A stretch of 64,000 bases of DNA from Streptomyces sp. NRRL F-5135. Lineage in GTDB: Bacteria > Actinomycetota > Actinomycetes > Streptomycetales > Streptomycetaceae. The notes beneath the pieces are model-generated. The model was not told the origin of the DNA. It saw only the letters and a program-made list of their open reading frames with translations, and made no database searches. The position numbers and the translations under genes were made by a program. Location: contig NZ_JOHR01000014.1 in assembly GCF_000719775.1 (NCBI RefSeq), forward strand, positions 62,001-126,000, written 5' to 3'. Position 1 is the first letter of the stretch, and each line of letters opens with the position of its first letter. Below are positions 50,767 to 61,350 of this stretch, in pieces.

Positions 50767-52124
50767 GAGGTCCTTTCGAGCAGTCGGCCGGAGGGCGGCT
50801 CGGCGAAGAGACGGCGACCGGGGACACCGGCGCCGAACACATCGGAACCGAAGATCCGGCTGCCGCGCAGCCAGGTCGAGCGGACGACGCCGTACAGGGT
50901 CTTCCCCGCGTACGCCGTCACCCGGTTGCGGTGGTGCAGCTCCGCCGGGTCGACGGTGAACGTGGCCTCGGGGGCGAGGACCGCGAAGTCGGCGTCACGG
51001 CCCGCCTCGATCGCCCCCTTGGAGGCGAGTCCCGCGAGTTCCGCCGGCCCGGTCGACATCCAGCGGACGACATCGTCCAGAGGCAGCCCGCGCCGGCGCG
51101 CTTCGGTCCAGACCGCCGGCAGCCCGAGCTGGAGCGAGGAGATGCCGCCCCACGCGGTGGCGAAGTCGGGCGTCTTGAGATCGGCGGTGCAGGGCGAGTG
51201 GTCGGAGACGACGCAGTCGATGGTGCCGTTCACGAGCCCCTGCCAGAGCGCGTCCTGGTTCGCGGCCTCCCGGATCGGCGGACAGCACTTGAACTCGGTG
51301 GCCCCGTCCGGAACCTCCTCGGCGGTGAGCGTGAGGAAGTGCGGACAGGACTCGACGGTGATCCGTACGCCCTCGCTCCTGGCGGCGGCGATCAGGGGCA
51401 GCGCGTCCGACGACGACAGGTGCAGGACGTGCACCCGGGCGTCGAGCCGTCTCGCGACGGTGATCAGGGTCTCGATCGCCGCGTTCTCGGCACCGCGCGG
51501 CCGGGACGCCAGGAAGTCCGCGTAGGCGGGGCCCGGGCGCGCGGGCGCCGCGGCCAGTGCGCCCGGGTCCTCCGCGTGCACGATCAGCAGCCCGTCGAAA
51601 CCGGCGATCTCCGTGAGCGCGCGGTCGAGCTCCGCCGGGCCGAGCTCGGGAAACTCGGCCACACCGGACGGGGACAGGAAGCACTTGAAGCCGAAGACCC
51701 CGGCGTCGTGCAGCGGCCGGAGATCCGCCAGGTTGTCCGGTACGGCACCGCCCCAGAAGCCCACGTCCACCTGGGCCGCCCGCCGGGCGACCGCCTGTTT
51801 GGCGCGCAGATGAGCGGTCGTGGTGGTGGGCGGCAGCGAATTGAGCGGCATGTCGACCAACGTGGTGATCCCGCCCGCCGCCGCGGCCCGGGTGGCGGTA
51901 CGGAAACCCTCCCACTCGGAACGGCCCGGGTCGTTCACATGGACGTGGGTGTCGACGAGGCCGGGGAGCACGACGTCGTCCCCCACGTCCTCCAGCCGGG
52001 CGCCGGGCGGGACTTCGGCGCCGTACGGCAGGAGCGCGGCGATGCGGCCGTCGGCGACGGCGATCGAGAGGGGGCGTGTGCCCGCAGGGGTGACGACGCG
52101 GGTCGACCGCAGGACCAGGTTCAC
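50763..52124 (-). CDS. allB: Allantoinase
   Basis: A 453-residue cyclic amidohydrolase opening allantoin to allantoate. Metal ligands: H60 and H62 in [20 protein letters not shown], carboxylated K147 in [12 protein letters not shown]183 in IVHAEDPG, H235 in HVLHLSSSD and D308 in VVSDHSPC. The NDPGR.EWEGF and CFLSPSG motifs distinguish allantoinase from dihydropyrimidinase. GTG 52124 is the likely start; an in-frame GTG at 52133 precedes it, and A-rich AAAAAAAGGGG lies just upstream. Promoter region shared with the divergent AllR-like regulator. Confidence 0.95.
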   Translation of the reverse strand: MNLVLRSTRVVTPAGTRPLSIAVADGRIAALLPYGAEVPPGARLEDVGDDVVLPGLVDTHVHVNDPGRSEWEGFRTATRAAAAGGITTLVDMPLNSLPPTTTTAHLRAKQAVARRAAQVDVGFWGGAVPDNLADLRPLHDAGVFGFKCFLSPSGVAEFPELGPAELDRALTEIAGFDGLLIVHAEDPGALAAAPARPGPAYADFLASRPRGAENAAIETLITVARRLDARVHVLHLSSSDALPLIAAARSEGVRITVESCPHFLTLTAEEVPDGATEFKCCPPIREAANQDALWQGLVNGTIDCVVSDHSPCTADLKTPDFATAWGGISSLQLGLPAVWTEARRRGLPLDDVVRWMSTGPAELAGLASKGAIEAGRDADFAVLAPEATFTVDPAELHHRNRVTAYAGKTLYGVVRSTWLRGSRIFGSDVFGAGVPGRRLFAEPPSGRLLERTS

Positions 52125-52747
52125 AGCGCACACACCCCTTTTTTTGAGGGCTCGGTTCGCCTCCGGGGGCGCGGGCCCGGGAGGCGGCTGGAAAACCCCC
52201 GACAGGGGCCGGGGCGTTCGGTGACCGCCGCGCGCGGCCTCTTTTTGAGGGCTCGGTTCGCCTCCGGGGCGCTCTATGCCACTGTCGACGGTCGACCGTG
52301 CTCGGCTCCTCGTTCCTCGGAGCCTCCGCGCGCTCTCCCTTTCGACAGCGGCGTGCCCCTTCGGCTCACTCGCCGGCGGACGTGCCCGGCCGGAAAGTGG
52401 CGGGCGCCCCGGCCTTCGGCTCACCCGCCGGCGAACGGGCCTGACCGGGGCGTTGCGGGTACACCGGCCAAGTCGGCCTCGGTGGGCGTGGGCGCCCCGG
52501 ACGTCACCGGCGCCGTTGAAGGAGTCTTCCCCGGCGCCCGGACCGGGTCAAGGTCGCCCCGCCGCTCCCCGGCCGGCCGGACACGGACAAACGGGCCTGA
52601 CCGGCGGAGATCGCCTACCGCTGCCCCGGTGTCCGGCCGTACGGACCGCTAGGCTGCCGGACGGGCGTGCCGCGAGAGCCACGCCCGTCCGGCCCCGTGC
52701 GCACCGCCCGGTCCCGTCCGCTCCGCCTGCCCGAAAGGACCCATGCC
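52125..52747. other. Repeat-rich divergent promoter region allB/allR
   Basis: This 623-bp gap holds no gene I can support. It contains a 28-bp direct repeat (52141-52168, 52242-52269), a perfect palindrome ACGGTCGACCGT (52288-52299), a stem GGCTCC/GGAGCC (52304-52309, 52319-52324), and a 24-bp near-repeat beginning CTTCGGCTCAC (52359-52382, 52414-52437). Regulatory sites for the IclR protein presumably lie here, but the TTCC-n7-GGAA element seen at aceB is not found. Confidence 0.55.
52141..52269. repeat. 28-bp exact direct repeat upstream of allantoinase
   Basis: Copies at 52141-52168 and 52242-52269, starts 101 bp apart, each running from TTTTTGAGGGCTCGG to CTCCGGGG. The first copy borders the allB ribosome site (its T-run is the A-rich Shine-Dalgarno region on the minus strand). 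The interval between copies differs from both. Confidence 0.9.
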
Positions 52748-53560
52748 GTGCCGTCGTCCCGCGCCAGCACCACCGACGCCACCAAGTCCGCCTCGGCCGG
52801 CGGTGGCAGTGGTGGTGTCCAGTCCCTGGAGCGCGCCTTCGACCTGCTCGAACGAATGGCGGACGCCGGGGGCGAGGTCGGGCTGAGCGAGTTGTCGGTG
52901 AGCAGCGGGCTGCCGCTGCCGACCATCCACCGGCTGATGCGCACGCTCGTGTCCTGCGGTTACGTACGCCAGCAGGCCAACCGGCGGTACGCGCTCGGGC
53001 CGCGCCTGATCCGTCTGGGGGAGTCGGCGTCCCGGCTGCTCGGCACCTGGGCGCGGCCGTATCTGGCGCGGCTGGTCGAGGAGACCGGCGAGACGGCGAA
53101 CATGGCGCTGCTGGACGGCGACGAGGTCGTCTATGTGGCCCAGGTTCCCTCGAAGCACTCGATGCGGATGTTCACGGAGGTCGGCCGCCGGGTGCTGCCG
53201 CACTCCACGGGGGTGGGCAAGGCCCTGCTGGCGCGTACCCCGCCGGAGGAGGTCCGCGCCCTGCTGGCCCGTACGGGGATGCCGGCCGCCACCGAGAAGA
53301 CGATCACCACGCCCGACGCCTTCCTCTCCGCTCTGGAACAGGTGCGCGCCGCGGGGTACGCGATGGACGACAACGAGCAGGAGATCGGGGTCCGCTGCCT
53401 GGCGGTGCCGGTGCCCGACTCCCCCACGGCCGCCGCCATCTCCATCTCGGGCCCGTCGGGCCGGGTGACGGAGGAGGCCACGGAGCGGATCGTCCCCGTA
53501 CTCCAGGAGGTCGCGCGGCAGCTGTCGCAGGCGCTGGCGAACACGGCAGCGCAGGCGTGA
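52748..53560 (+). CDS. allR: IclR family regulator, AllR-like
   Basis: A 270-residue regulator. After a Ser/Thr-rich tail, the winged helix reads GVQSLERAFDLLERMADAGG, ELSVSSGLPLPTIHRLMRTL, YVRQQANRRYALGPRLIRLG. The IclR effector domain follows (ETANMALLDGDEVVYVAQVP, TEVGRRVLPHSTGVGKALLA, GYAMDDNEQEIGVRCLAVPV). GTG 52748 is preceded by AAAGGA at eight bases. Sequence and position (divergent from allB-alc, upstream of malate synthase) match AllR, the IclR repressor of allantoin degradation described in S. coelicolor; the effector there is an allantoin-pathway metabolite. Targets here are inferred. Confidence 0.9.
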   Translation: MPSSRASTTDATKSASAGGGSGGVQSLERAFDLLERMADAGGEVGLSELSVSSGLPLPTIHRLMRTLVSCGYVRQQANRRYALGPRLIRLGESASRLLGTWARPYLARLVEETGETANMALLDGDEVVYVAQVPSKHSMRMFTEVGRRVLPHSTGVGKALLARTPPEEVRALLARTGMPAATEKTITTPDAFLSALEQVRAAGYAMDDNEQEIGVRCLAVPVPDSPTAAAISISGPSGRVTEEATERIVPVLQEVARQLSQALANTAAQA

Positions 53561-53656
53561 CGTCCGGCCGTACGGCGGTCAGCGGTGGTACGGCAGTCAC
53601 CCGACCCGTCGCTCCCGGCACGCCCGCTCCCCGGCGGGCCACCGCTCCCGGCCGGC

Positions 53657-54007
53657 TCAGCGCGGCCCGCCGGGCAGCTCTCCGAAGAGGTCGACCGCGC
53701 TCCGTACCCCCATCAGCGCCGCTCCGAGCGCGCTGACGGACCCGATCGACCCCACGATCAACAGCAGTGAACGCCTCATCCGGGAGACCTCGGGGACACC
53801 GCTCGCGGCCATCGCGGCCAGGGCGGCCAGCTCGTCCTCCGCGATGGCCCGGTCCGGGAATTCGGCCGGGTGTCCCGCCAGCTCGCGCCGGAGCCGGGAG
53901 ACGGCCGCGTGCAGTCGCGCCACCCTCGGGTCCGTGCCGTTCTCCGTCGCCGACGTCTGCTCCACGCTCCGCAACAATGCCTTTCCCCCTGCTTCCGCCC
54001 GCCGCAT
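53657..54007 (-). CDS. DUF5955 family protein
   Basis: A 116-residue protein: GTDPRVARLHAAVSRLRREL, AEFPDRAIAEDELAALAAMA, VPEVSRMRRSLLLIVGSIGS and a short hydrophobic C-terminus VSALGAALMGVRSAVDLFGE. The middle is helical and acidic; the end could lie on or in the membrane. DUF5955 has no known role and is regularly found between AllR and malate synthase in Streptomyces, as I recall. ATG 54007 is taken as start, but a TTG near 53979, preceded by GGGGG, gives a start closer to family length. Confidence 0.75.
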   Translation of the reverse strand: MRRAEAGGKALLRSVEQTSATENGTDPRVARLHAAVSRLRRELAGHPAEFPDRAIAEDELAALAAMAASGVPEVSRMRRSLLLIVGSIGSVSALGAALMGVRSAVDLFGELPGGPR

Positions 54008-54244
54008 CGTCGTGCGGGCATGTCCACGCTCGCCCCGCGAGCTCGTATGCCGGTTCCCTGACGGTGGTCAAGCGCCAAGGTCCGCGGGCAAGTTAACGGC
54101 ATTACGGTGGGTAAATCCACCTGGCACCCTGCGCAGTCGTGTCCATTGCCACCGGCACATGCCCGTGGCCACGCGCGCGGGCGGGTGACCGGCGGTACGC
54201 CCGCCCGTCCCCGGGACGCGGCGGCGAGGGAGTATGCAGGACGC

Positions 54245-54952
54245 ATGACAGCCACACCCAACGCATCGGTCACATCCGAAACACCCAACGCGTCCGGCAG
54301 CCCCGGGCCCGCCGCCGTCGCCGGACTGCTGCTCGCCGCCGGCGGCGGGCGGCGGCTCGGCGGGCGACCCAAGGCGCTGCTGGAGCACCGGGGCCGGCCG
54401 CTCGTGGAGCACGCCGCCCACGCCTTGCGCGCCGGGGGCTGCGGCCCCGTGCACGTGGTGCTGGGAGCGGCGGCCGCCGAGGTGCGGGACCGGGCCGGCC
54501 TGTCCGGCTGCGTACTGGTCGACAACCCCCGCTGGGCCGAGGGCATGGGCTCCTCGCTGCGCGCCGGGCTCGCCTCGCTCACCGCCGCCGGTACGACGGC
54601 CGAGGCGGTGGTCGTCCTGCTGGTGGACCAGCCGGGCATCGACGCGCGGGCGGTGGCCAGGGTCGTGGCCGCGTACCGGACCCCGGACTCGATCGTGTCG
54701 GCCGCGTACGAGGGGAGGCGCGGCCACCCTGTGCTGTTCGGCGCCCGCCATTGGGCGGGCGTGGCGGCGGGTGCGCGGGGCGATCGCGGGGCACGCGACT
54801 ATCTGCGGGCCCGGGGGGACTCGATCCGCACGGTCGAGTGCGGGGACGTCGCGCAGGCGTACGACATCGACACGGCGGACGATCTCAGGCACTTGGAACA
54901 GGGACCGCCGCCGCGCCCGTCCGGGGCGCCCGGAGCGCCACGGCAGCCTTGA
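54245..54952 (+). CDS. Nucleotidyltransferase (MocA/MobA-like)
   Basis: A 235-residue MobA-like NTP transferase. The N-terminal signature AGLLLAAGGGRRLGGRPKAL binds NTP, followed by HVVLGAAAAEVRDRA, VLVDNPRWAEGMGSSLRAGL, VVVLLVDQPGIDA (metal-binding Asp region) and YEGRRGHPVLFGARHWAG. This pattern is that of MocA-type CTP:molybdopterin cytidylyltransferases and related enzymes that mature molybdenum hydroxylases such as xanthine dehydrogenase, which makes urate from xanthine. That would fit the purine context, though no xanthine dehydrogenase is in the window. Ends three bases before the aceB promoter. Confidence 0.85.
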   Translation: MTATPNASVTSETPNASGSPGPAAVAGLLLAAGGGRRLGGRPKALLEHRGRPLVEHAAHALRAGGCGPVHVVLGAAAAEVRDRAGLSGCVLVDNPRWAEGMGSSLRAGLASLTAAGTTAEAVVVLLVDQPGIDARAVARVVAAYRTPDSIVSAAYEGRRGHPVLFGARHWAGVAAGARGDRGARDYLRARGDSIRTVECGDVAQAYDIDTADDLRHLEQGPPPRPSGAPGAPRQP

Positions 54953-54977
54953 GCTTCCACAATGAGGAAACTACTAT
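54949..54977 (+). promoter_or_regulatory. aceB promoter with IclR-like operator in the spacer
   Basis: -35 TTGAGC (54949-54954) and -10 TACTAT (54972-54977) are exactly 17 bp apart. The spacer begins with TTCCACAATGAGGAA (54955-54969), a TTCC-n7-GGAA palindrome like IclR-family operators. A bound dimer would directly block polymerase. Transcription start is expected near 54984, giving a leader of about 30 bases before aceB. Confidence 0.7.
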
Positions 54978-55014
54978 CCACCAAACAGAAGCGCGCGCGA
55001 AGGAGTGACCGCTC

Positions 55015-56646
<1,632 letters not shown>

Positions 56647-56667
56647 CCCGCACTTCCCAGGTCCTGT

Positions 56668-56711
56668 CCGCCGCCCGCCCGTTCCGCCTTTCCGGAACCG
56701 GCGGGCGGCGG
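56668..56711 (+). terminator. Strong terminator of aceB
   Basis: Perfect 12-bp arms CCGCCGCCCGCC (56668-56679) and GGCGGGCGGCGG (56700-56711) enclose an inner GTTCCG/CGGAAC stem. It starts 22 bases after the aceB stop. Confidence 0.75.
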
Positions 56712-56861
56712 CCGTCCGGCCCACGCGCACCGGGCGGGGCGGGGAACGGGCCTCGGGGGCGGGCGGAATTCGTCGTACGGGGGTGACAACCCTTTCTCCC
56801 CGAGTGGCGACTAGGGGGCACAGGGGCTCACCTTCCCCCCCTCGCCCCTCTGGAGGATTCC

Positions 56862-58814
56862 GTGCGGTTCAACGGCAGTTGGTACGTCGGACGGCCGGGC
56901 CACCCGCCGCCACAGCGCCGGTCCGGCCGGAGCCGGACGGTTCTCGGCGTCGTCGTTCCGGCCTGTGCGGTCGTCGCCGGGCTGATGGCCCCGGTGCCGA
57001 GCGCGGCGCAGAGCGGGCGGTCCGCGCCGGCTGCCGCGACGGGCACGGCCGACGCCTCCGCCGCGACCGGCACGGCCGCCGCGGCCCGGATGGAGCGGCT
57101 CGACCGGGGGCTGGTGAGCGTGCACACCGGCAATGACAACCTGGTCAGCTGGCGCTGGCTGGCCACCGACGACGACAACGTCTCGTTCAATCTCTATCGC
57201 GGCTCGATCAAGGTCAATTCCGAGCCGATCACCACCACAAACTATCTGCACAAGGACGCGCCCAACTCGGCGGACTACACCGTGCGCGCCGTCGTGGGCG
57301 GAACGGAGCAGGCCGCCTCGCCCAGTGCGATCCAGTTCCGGCCGGGCTACCTCGACGTGCCGGTCTCGCCCCCGGCCGGCGGCTCCGGCTACACGTACGA
57401 GGCCAATGACGCCTCCGTCGGCGACCTCGACGGCGACGGCGACCTCGACATCGTCCTCAAGTGGCAGCCCACCGACGCCAAGGACAACTCCCAGTCCGGC
57501 ACCACCGGCAACACCGTTGTCGACGGCTACACCCTCCAGGGGCAGCGGCTGTGGCGCATCGACCTCGGCCGCAACATCCGCTCCGGGGCGCACTACACCC
57601 AGTTCCAGGTCTTCGATTACGACGGCGACGGAACCGCCGAGGTCGCCATGAAGACCGCCGACGGCACGGTCGACGGGGTTGGCAAGGTGATCGGCAGCGC
57701 CTCGGCCGACCACCGCAACTCCGCCGGCTACGTGCTCGCGGGCCCCGAGTTCCTGACCGTGTTCAACGGGCGGACGGGCGCGGCGCGCAGCACGGTCGAC
57801 TACGTCCCGCCGCGCGGCACGGTCTCGTCCTGGGGCGACTCGTACGGCAACCGCGTGGACCGGTTCCTGGCCGGGACCGCCTATCTGGACGGCACCAGGC
57901 CCTCCCTGATCATGGCCCGTGGCTACTACACCCGTACGGTCGTCTCCGCCTGGGACTTCACCGGCGGACAGCTCACCCGCAAGTGGACCTTCGACACCAA
58001 CAGCTCCACCAACAGCGGCAAGGGCTACGACGGCCAGGGCAACCACGCCCTGACGATCGGCGATGTGGACGGCGACGGACGGGACGAGATCGTCTACGGC
58101 TCGATGGCCGTGGACGACAACGGGTACGGCCTGTGGACCACGAAGAACGGCCATGGCGACGCGGCCCATCTGGGCGACCTCGACCCGTCGCGGCCGGGTC
58201 TCGAATACTTCAAGGTGGACGAGGATTCGTCCAAGCCGTCCTCGTACTTCGCCGACGCCAGAACGGGACAGGTGCTGTGGCAGACGCCGGCGAGCGGCGA
58301 CAACGGCCGGGGCGTCGCGGGCGACATCTGGGCGGGGAGCCCCGGCGCGGAGATGTGGTCGGCCGCGGACGGATCCATCCGTGACAGCACCGGCGCGACG
58401 AAGGGCCGCAAGCCCTCCTCGGCCAACTTCCTGTCCTGGTGGGACGGGGACCCGGTGCGCGAACTGCTCGACGGAACGCGCGTCGACAAGTACGGCACGT
58501 CCTCCGACACCCGGCTGCTGACCGCCTCCGGCGTGCACTCCAACAACGGTACGAAGGCGACCCCTTCGCTCTCCGGCGACATCCTCGGCGACTGGCGCGA
58601 GGAGGTCATCTGGCCCACGTCCGACAACACGGCGCTGCGGATCTACTCCACACCGCACCTGACCGACCGGAAGATCACCACGCTGCTGCACGACCGGCAG
58701 TACCGGACGGCGCTGGCCTGGCAGAACACGGCGTACAACCAGCCGCCGCACCCCAGCTTCTTCATCGGCGACAAGATGCCCACGCCTCCCCGGCCGGACA
58801 TCACCACCCCGTGA
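56862..58814 (+). CDS. Secreted rhamnogalacturonan lyase (PL11)
   Basis: A 650-residue secreted enzyme. The first 50 residues are an Arg-rich start plus hydrophobic stretch (TVLGVVVPACAVVAGLMAPV) and AQS cleavage region; an Ala/Thr-rich spacer follows. The mature part begins RLDRGLVSVHTGNDNLVSWR, then FNLYRGSIKVNSEPITTTNY and the eight-bladed propeller of polysaccharide lyase family 11 with repeated calcium loops (VGDLDGDGDLDIVLKWQPTD, VFDYDGDGTAEVAMKTADG, IGDVDGDGRDEIVYGSMAVD), RGYYTRTVVSAWDF and SGDILGDWREEVIWP. No carbohydrate-binding module. GTG 56862 has TGGAGGA upstream. Cleaves rhamnogalacturonan I by beta-elimination. Confidence 0.94.
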   Translation: MRFNGSWYVGRPGHPPPQRRSGRSRTVLGVVVPACAVVAGLMAPVPSAAQSGRSAPAAATGTADASAATGTAAAARMERLDRGLVSVHTGNDNLVSWRWLATDDDNVSFNLYRGSIKVNSEPITTTNYLHKDAPNSADYTVRAVVGGTEQAASPSAIQFRPGYLDVPVSPPAGGSGYTYEANDASVGDLDGDGDLDIVLKWQPTDAKDNSQSGTTGNTVVDGYTLQGQRLWRIDLGRNIRSGAHYTQFQVFDYDGDGTAEVAMKTADGTVDGVGKVIGSASADHRNSAGYVLAGPEFLTVFNGRTGAARSTVDYVPPRGTVSSWGDSYGNRVDRFLAGTAYLDGTRPSLIMARGYYTRTVVSAWDFTGGQLTRKWTFDTNSSTNSGKGYDGQGNHALTIGDVDGDGRDEIVYGSMAVDDNGYGLWTTKNGHGDAAHLGDLDPSRPGLEYFKVDEDSSKPSSYFADARTGQVLWQTPASGDNGRGVAGDIWAGSPGAEMWSAADGSIRDSTGATKGRKPSSANFLSWWDGDPVRELLDGTRVDKYGTSSDTRLLTASGVHSNNGTKATPSLSGDILGDWREEVIWPTSDNTALRIYSTPHLTDRKITTLLHDRQYRTALAWQNTAYNQPPHPSFFIGDKMPTPPRPDITTP

Positions 58815-58884
58815 GGCCCGCCTCACACGGCACCACCCGCACTGTCCCCTCACGCCCCACACCCCCACGAAGGAGTCGCACTCC

Positions 58885-59691
58885 ATGACCGACCTGCACC
58901 GCACCCACGCGAGCGGGAAACGGCGGATGATCGTCGGCGGCCTCGGTGCCGTCGCCCTCACCGTCTCCGCCCTGGCCTCCGGCCTGACCCTGCCCACCGC
59001 CACGGCCGCCACCTGGCCGTCCGCCAACGGCAGCGAGGCCGTCGGCGCGACCAAGCCCGTCAGCGGATCCGTCGACGGCGGCATGAAGCGCTACTACGGC
59101 ACCGGCGACCTGGGCAGCGGCGGCCAGAACGAGGACCAGGACCCGCTCTTCAAGCTGGCCGACGGCGCGACCCTGAAGAACGTCATCCTCGGCGCGCCCG
59201 CCGCCGACGGCATCCACTGCTCGGGCAGTTGCACGCTGCAGAACGTGTGGTGGGAGGACGTCGGCGAGGACGCGGCCACCTTCCGCGGCACCGGCAAGAC
59301 GTTCAACGTGATCGGCGGCGGCGCGCGCAAGGCCGCGGACAAGATCTTCCAGTTCAACGGCGGCGGCACGCTCAACATCTCCAACTTCGCCGGCCAGGAC
59401 TTCAAGACCTTCGTCCGCTCCTGCGGCAACTGCTCCAGCCAGTACAAGCGGACGATCAACGTCACGAACACCGAGATCACCGCGCCGGGCAGTGTCATCG
59501 GCGGTATCAACACCAACTACGGTGACTCGCTGACCCTGCGCGGCATCACGATCGTCGGCGACAGCGGCAAGAAGATCGTGCCGTGCCAGAAGTACATCGG
59601 GAACAACACGGGAGCCGAGCCGAGCAAGAACGGCTCGGGCCCGGACGGCACGTACTGCAAGTACAGCGCCTCCGACCTCACCTACCGGTGA
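58885..59691 (+). CDS. Secreted pectate lyase (PL3)
   Basis: A 268-residue secreted lyase. Signal region KRRMIVGGLGAVALTVSALA ends near ATAATWP. The mature 220 residues match PL3 parallel beta-helix pectate lyases: DGGMKRYYGTGDLGSGGQNE, DPLFKLADGATLKNVILGAP, ADGIHCSGSCTLQNVWWEDV, GEDAATFRGTGKTFNVIGGG, ADKIFQFNGGGTLNISNFAG and FVRSCGNCSSQYKRTINVTN. The Cys pairs (CSGSC, CGNC) and the acidic calcium site (WWEDVGEDA) are conserved. Cleaves polygalacturonate by beta-elimination. It follows the PL11 gene by 70 bp with its own ribosome site; the two form a pectin-degrading pair. Confidence 0.95.
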   Translation: MTDLHRTHASGKRRMIVGGLGAVALTVSALASGLTLPTATAATWPSANGSEAVGATKPVSGSVDGGMKRYYGTGDLGSGGQNEDQDPLFKLADGATLKNVILGAPAADGIHCSGSCTLQNVWWEDVGEDAATFRGTGKTFNVIGGGARKAADKIFQFNGGGTLNISNFAGQDFKTFVRSCGNCSSQYKRTINVTNTEITAPGSVIGGINTNYGDSLTLRGITIVGDSGKKIVPCQKYIGNNTGAEPSKNGSGPDGTYCKYSASDLTYR

Positions 59692-59703
59692 GGCGACGCC
59701 CCT

Positions 59704-59727
59704 GGTGCCCCCTCCGCGGCGGGCACC
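59704..59727. terminator. Stem-loop between convergent genes
   Basis: Perfect 7-bp arms GGTGCCC (59704-59710) and GGGCACC (59721-59727) with a 10-base loop, 12 bases after the pectate lyase stop and before the convergent 8-oxoguanine deaminase end. Confidence 0.6.
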
Positions 59728-59832
59728 GGGGGCCTTCCGCCGCCCTGACGCGGGGTGCCGTGGGCCCACGGGTCCGGGCCGGTCCCGGGCCGGTGTCGTG
59801 GGCCCGGGGGCCGGGTCGGTCCCGGCACCGGG

Positions 59833-61272
59833 TCAGTTCTGTTCGGCGATGCGGGCCAGCCGCCGGGCCTCGTCGCGCGTGGCACGGGCGACCGCGTCCT
59901 CGTCGACGGTGGTCAGCCGGCCGTCCTCGACCACCGGCCGGCCGCCGACGAGGGAGAGCGTGACGGGCGCGGGGGCGCCGAAGACCAGCGCCACCACCGG
60001 GTCGGCGATGGAGGCGTGCGCCAGTGTGTCCATCTTCCACAGCACCAGGTCGGCCAGCTTGCCCTCCTCGACCGAGCCGATCTGCTCGGCCCGGCCCAGC
60101 ACCCGGGCGCCGCCGTACGTACCGAGGCGCAGCGCCTGCCGGGCGTTCAGGGCCTTCTCGCCGTGCGGGCCGAGGCGGCCCACGAGCAGCGCGTTCCGCA
60201 GTTCGGTGTGGAGTTCGCCCGACTCGTTGGAGGCCGTACCGTCGACGCCCAGCCCGACCGGCACGCCGGCGGCCAGCAGGTCCGGCACCCGGGCGATCCC
60301 GGCTGCCAGCCGCGCGTTGGAGGACGGGCAGTGGGCCACTCCCGTGCCCGTACGGGCGAAGGCGGCGATGTCCTCGTCGTTCATGTGGACGCAGTGGGCC
60401 ATCCAGACGTCCGGGCCGAGCCAGTCCACCGACTGGAGGTAGTCGGTCGGGCCCATGCCGAACCGCTCCTCGCAGAACCGCACCTCCTCCGCCGTCTCGC
60501 TGCCGTGCGTGTGCAGCCGTACGCCCCTGCGCCGCGCCAGTTCCGCCCCCTGCTTCAGCAGTTCGGTGGAGACGGAGAACGGCGAGCAGGGCGCGACGGC
60601 GACCTGTGTCATCGCGTCGAACGCGGGGTCGTGGTACCGGTCGATGGCCTCCTCGGTGCCGGCGAGCGCGGTGTCCAGCGGCTCGACCGCGAAGTCCGGG
60701 GGCAGGCCGCCTTCCGAGGTCCCCAGGTCCATGGAGCCCCGGGCGAGGGTGAACCGTACGCCGGTCTCGGCCGCCGCCCCGACGATCGCGCCGGTCAGAT
60801 CGCCGGCGCCGCGCGGGTAGACGTAGTGGTGGTCCACGGCGGTGGTGACACCGCCGCGGGCCATCATCGCGAGGGAGCCCCGGGCCGCCGCGCGGACCAT
60901 GGGCTCGTCGAGCCGCGCCCAGACCGGGTAGAGGGCGACCAGCCAGTCGAAGAGGTTGTGGTCGGTGGCCAGCCCACGGGTGATCCACTGGTAGAAGTGG
61001 TGGTGCGTGTTGACCAGGCCCGGCGTGACGAGGTGCCCGGTGCCGTCGATCCGGCGGACCGCGCCGTCCCGGCCGCCGGATCCGTTCCGTTCGCCCGACC
61101 CGGCCCGTTCGACCGGTCCCGTTGCCGTTCGAGGCGCGGCCGGCGCGGGGCCCGCGCCCACCGACACGATCCGGTCGTCCTCGACGACGACATGTCCGGA
61201 CGCGTACACGGTGTCGTGCGCGTCCACGGTCGCGATGGCGCAGTTCTCGATGACGATGCGCGAGGCCGCCAT
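59833..61272 (-). CDS. 8-oxoguanine deaminase
   Basis: A 479-residue amidohydrolase of the AtzA/TrzN-related group converting 8-oxoguanine to urate. Motifs: GLVNTHHHFYQWITRGLATD, AVDHHYVYPRGAG, VRLHTHGSETAEEVRFCEER, WMAHCVHMNDEDIAAFARTG, VAHCPSSNARLAAG and LGVDGTASNESGELHTELRN with the zinc Asp. The NTHHHFYQ and HHYVYP forms are specific to 8-oxoguanine deaminases. An Arg/Gly-rich insert lies at residues about 45-75. Its product urate is the substrate of uricase just upstream. Fourth gene of the uric acid operon; ATG 61272. Confidence 0.9.
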   Translation of the reverse strand: MAASRIVIENCAIATVDAHDTVYASGHVVVEDDRIVSVGAGPAPAAPRTATGPVERAGSGERNGSGGRDGAVRRIDGTGHLVTPGLVNTHHHFYQWITRGLATDHNLFDWLVALYPVWARLDEPMVRAAARGSLAMMARGGVTTAVDHHYVYPRGAGDLTGAIVGAAAETGVRFTLARGSMDLGTSEGGLPPDFAVEPLDTALAGTEEAIDRYHDPAFDAMTQVAVAPCSPFSVSTELLKQGAELARRRGVRLHTHGSETAEEVRFCEERFGMGPTDYLQSVDWLGPDVWMAHCVHMNDEDIAAFARTGTGVAHCPSSNARLAAGIARVPDLLAAGVPVGLGVDGTASNESGELHTELRNALLVGRLGPHGEKALNARQALRLGTYGGARVLGRAEQIGSVEEGKLADLVLWKMDTLAHASIADPVVALVFGAPAPVTLSLVGGRPVVEDGRLTTVDEDAVARATRDEARRLARIAEQN

Positions 61273-61350
61273 GGGTGAGGGTCTCCCTTCCTCGTTCCTG
61301 TCTCCGGCTCTTCCCGCTCCCGGTTCCCGCCCACGGCCCGCCGTCGCGCG

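Noticed and set aside
52141..52269. Insertion-sequence target duplication or attachment site
   Set aside because: The 73 bp between copies contains no integrase or transposase and is too short for an element; a duplication is simpler.
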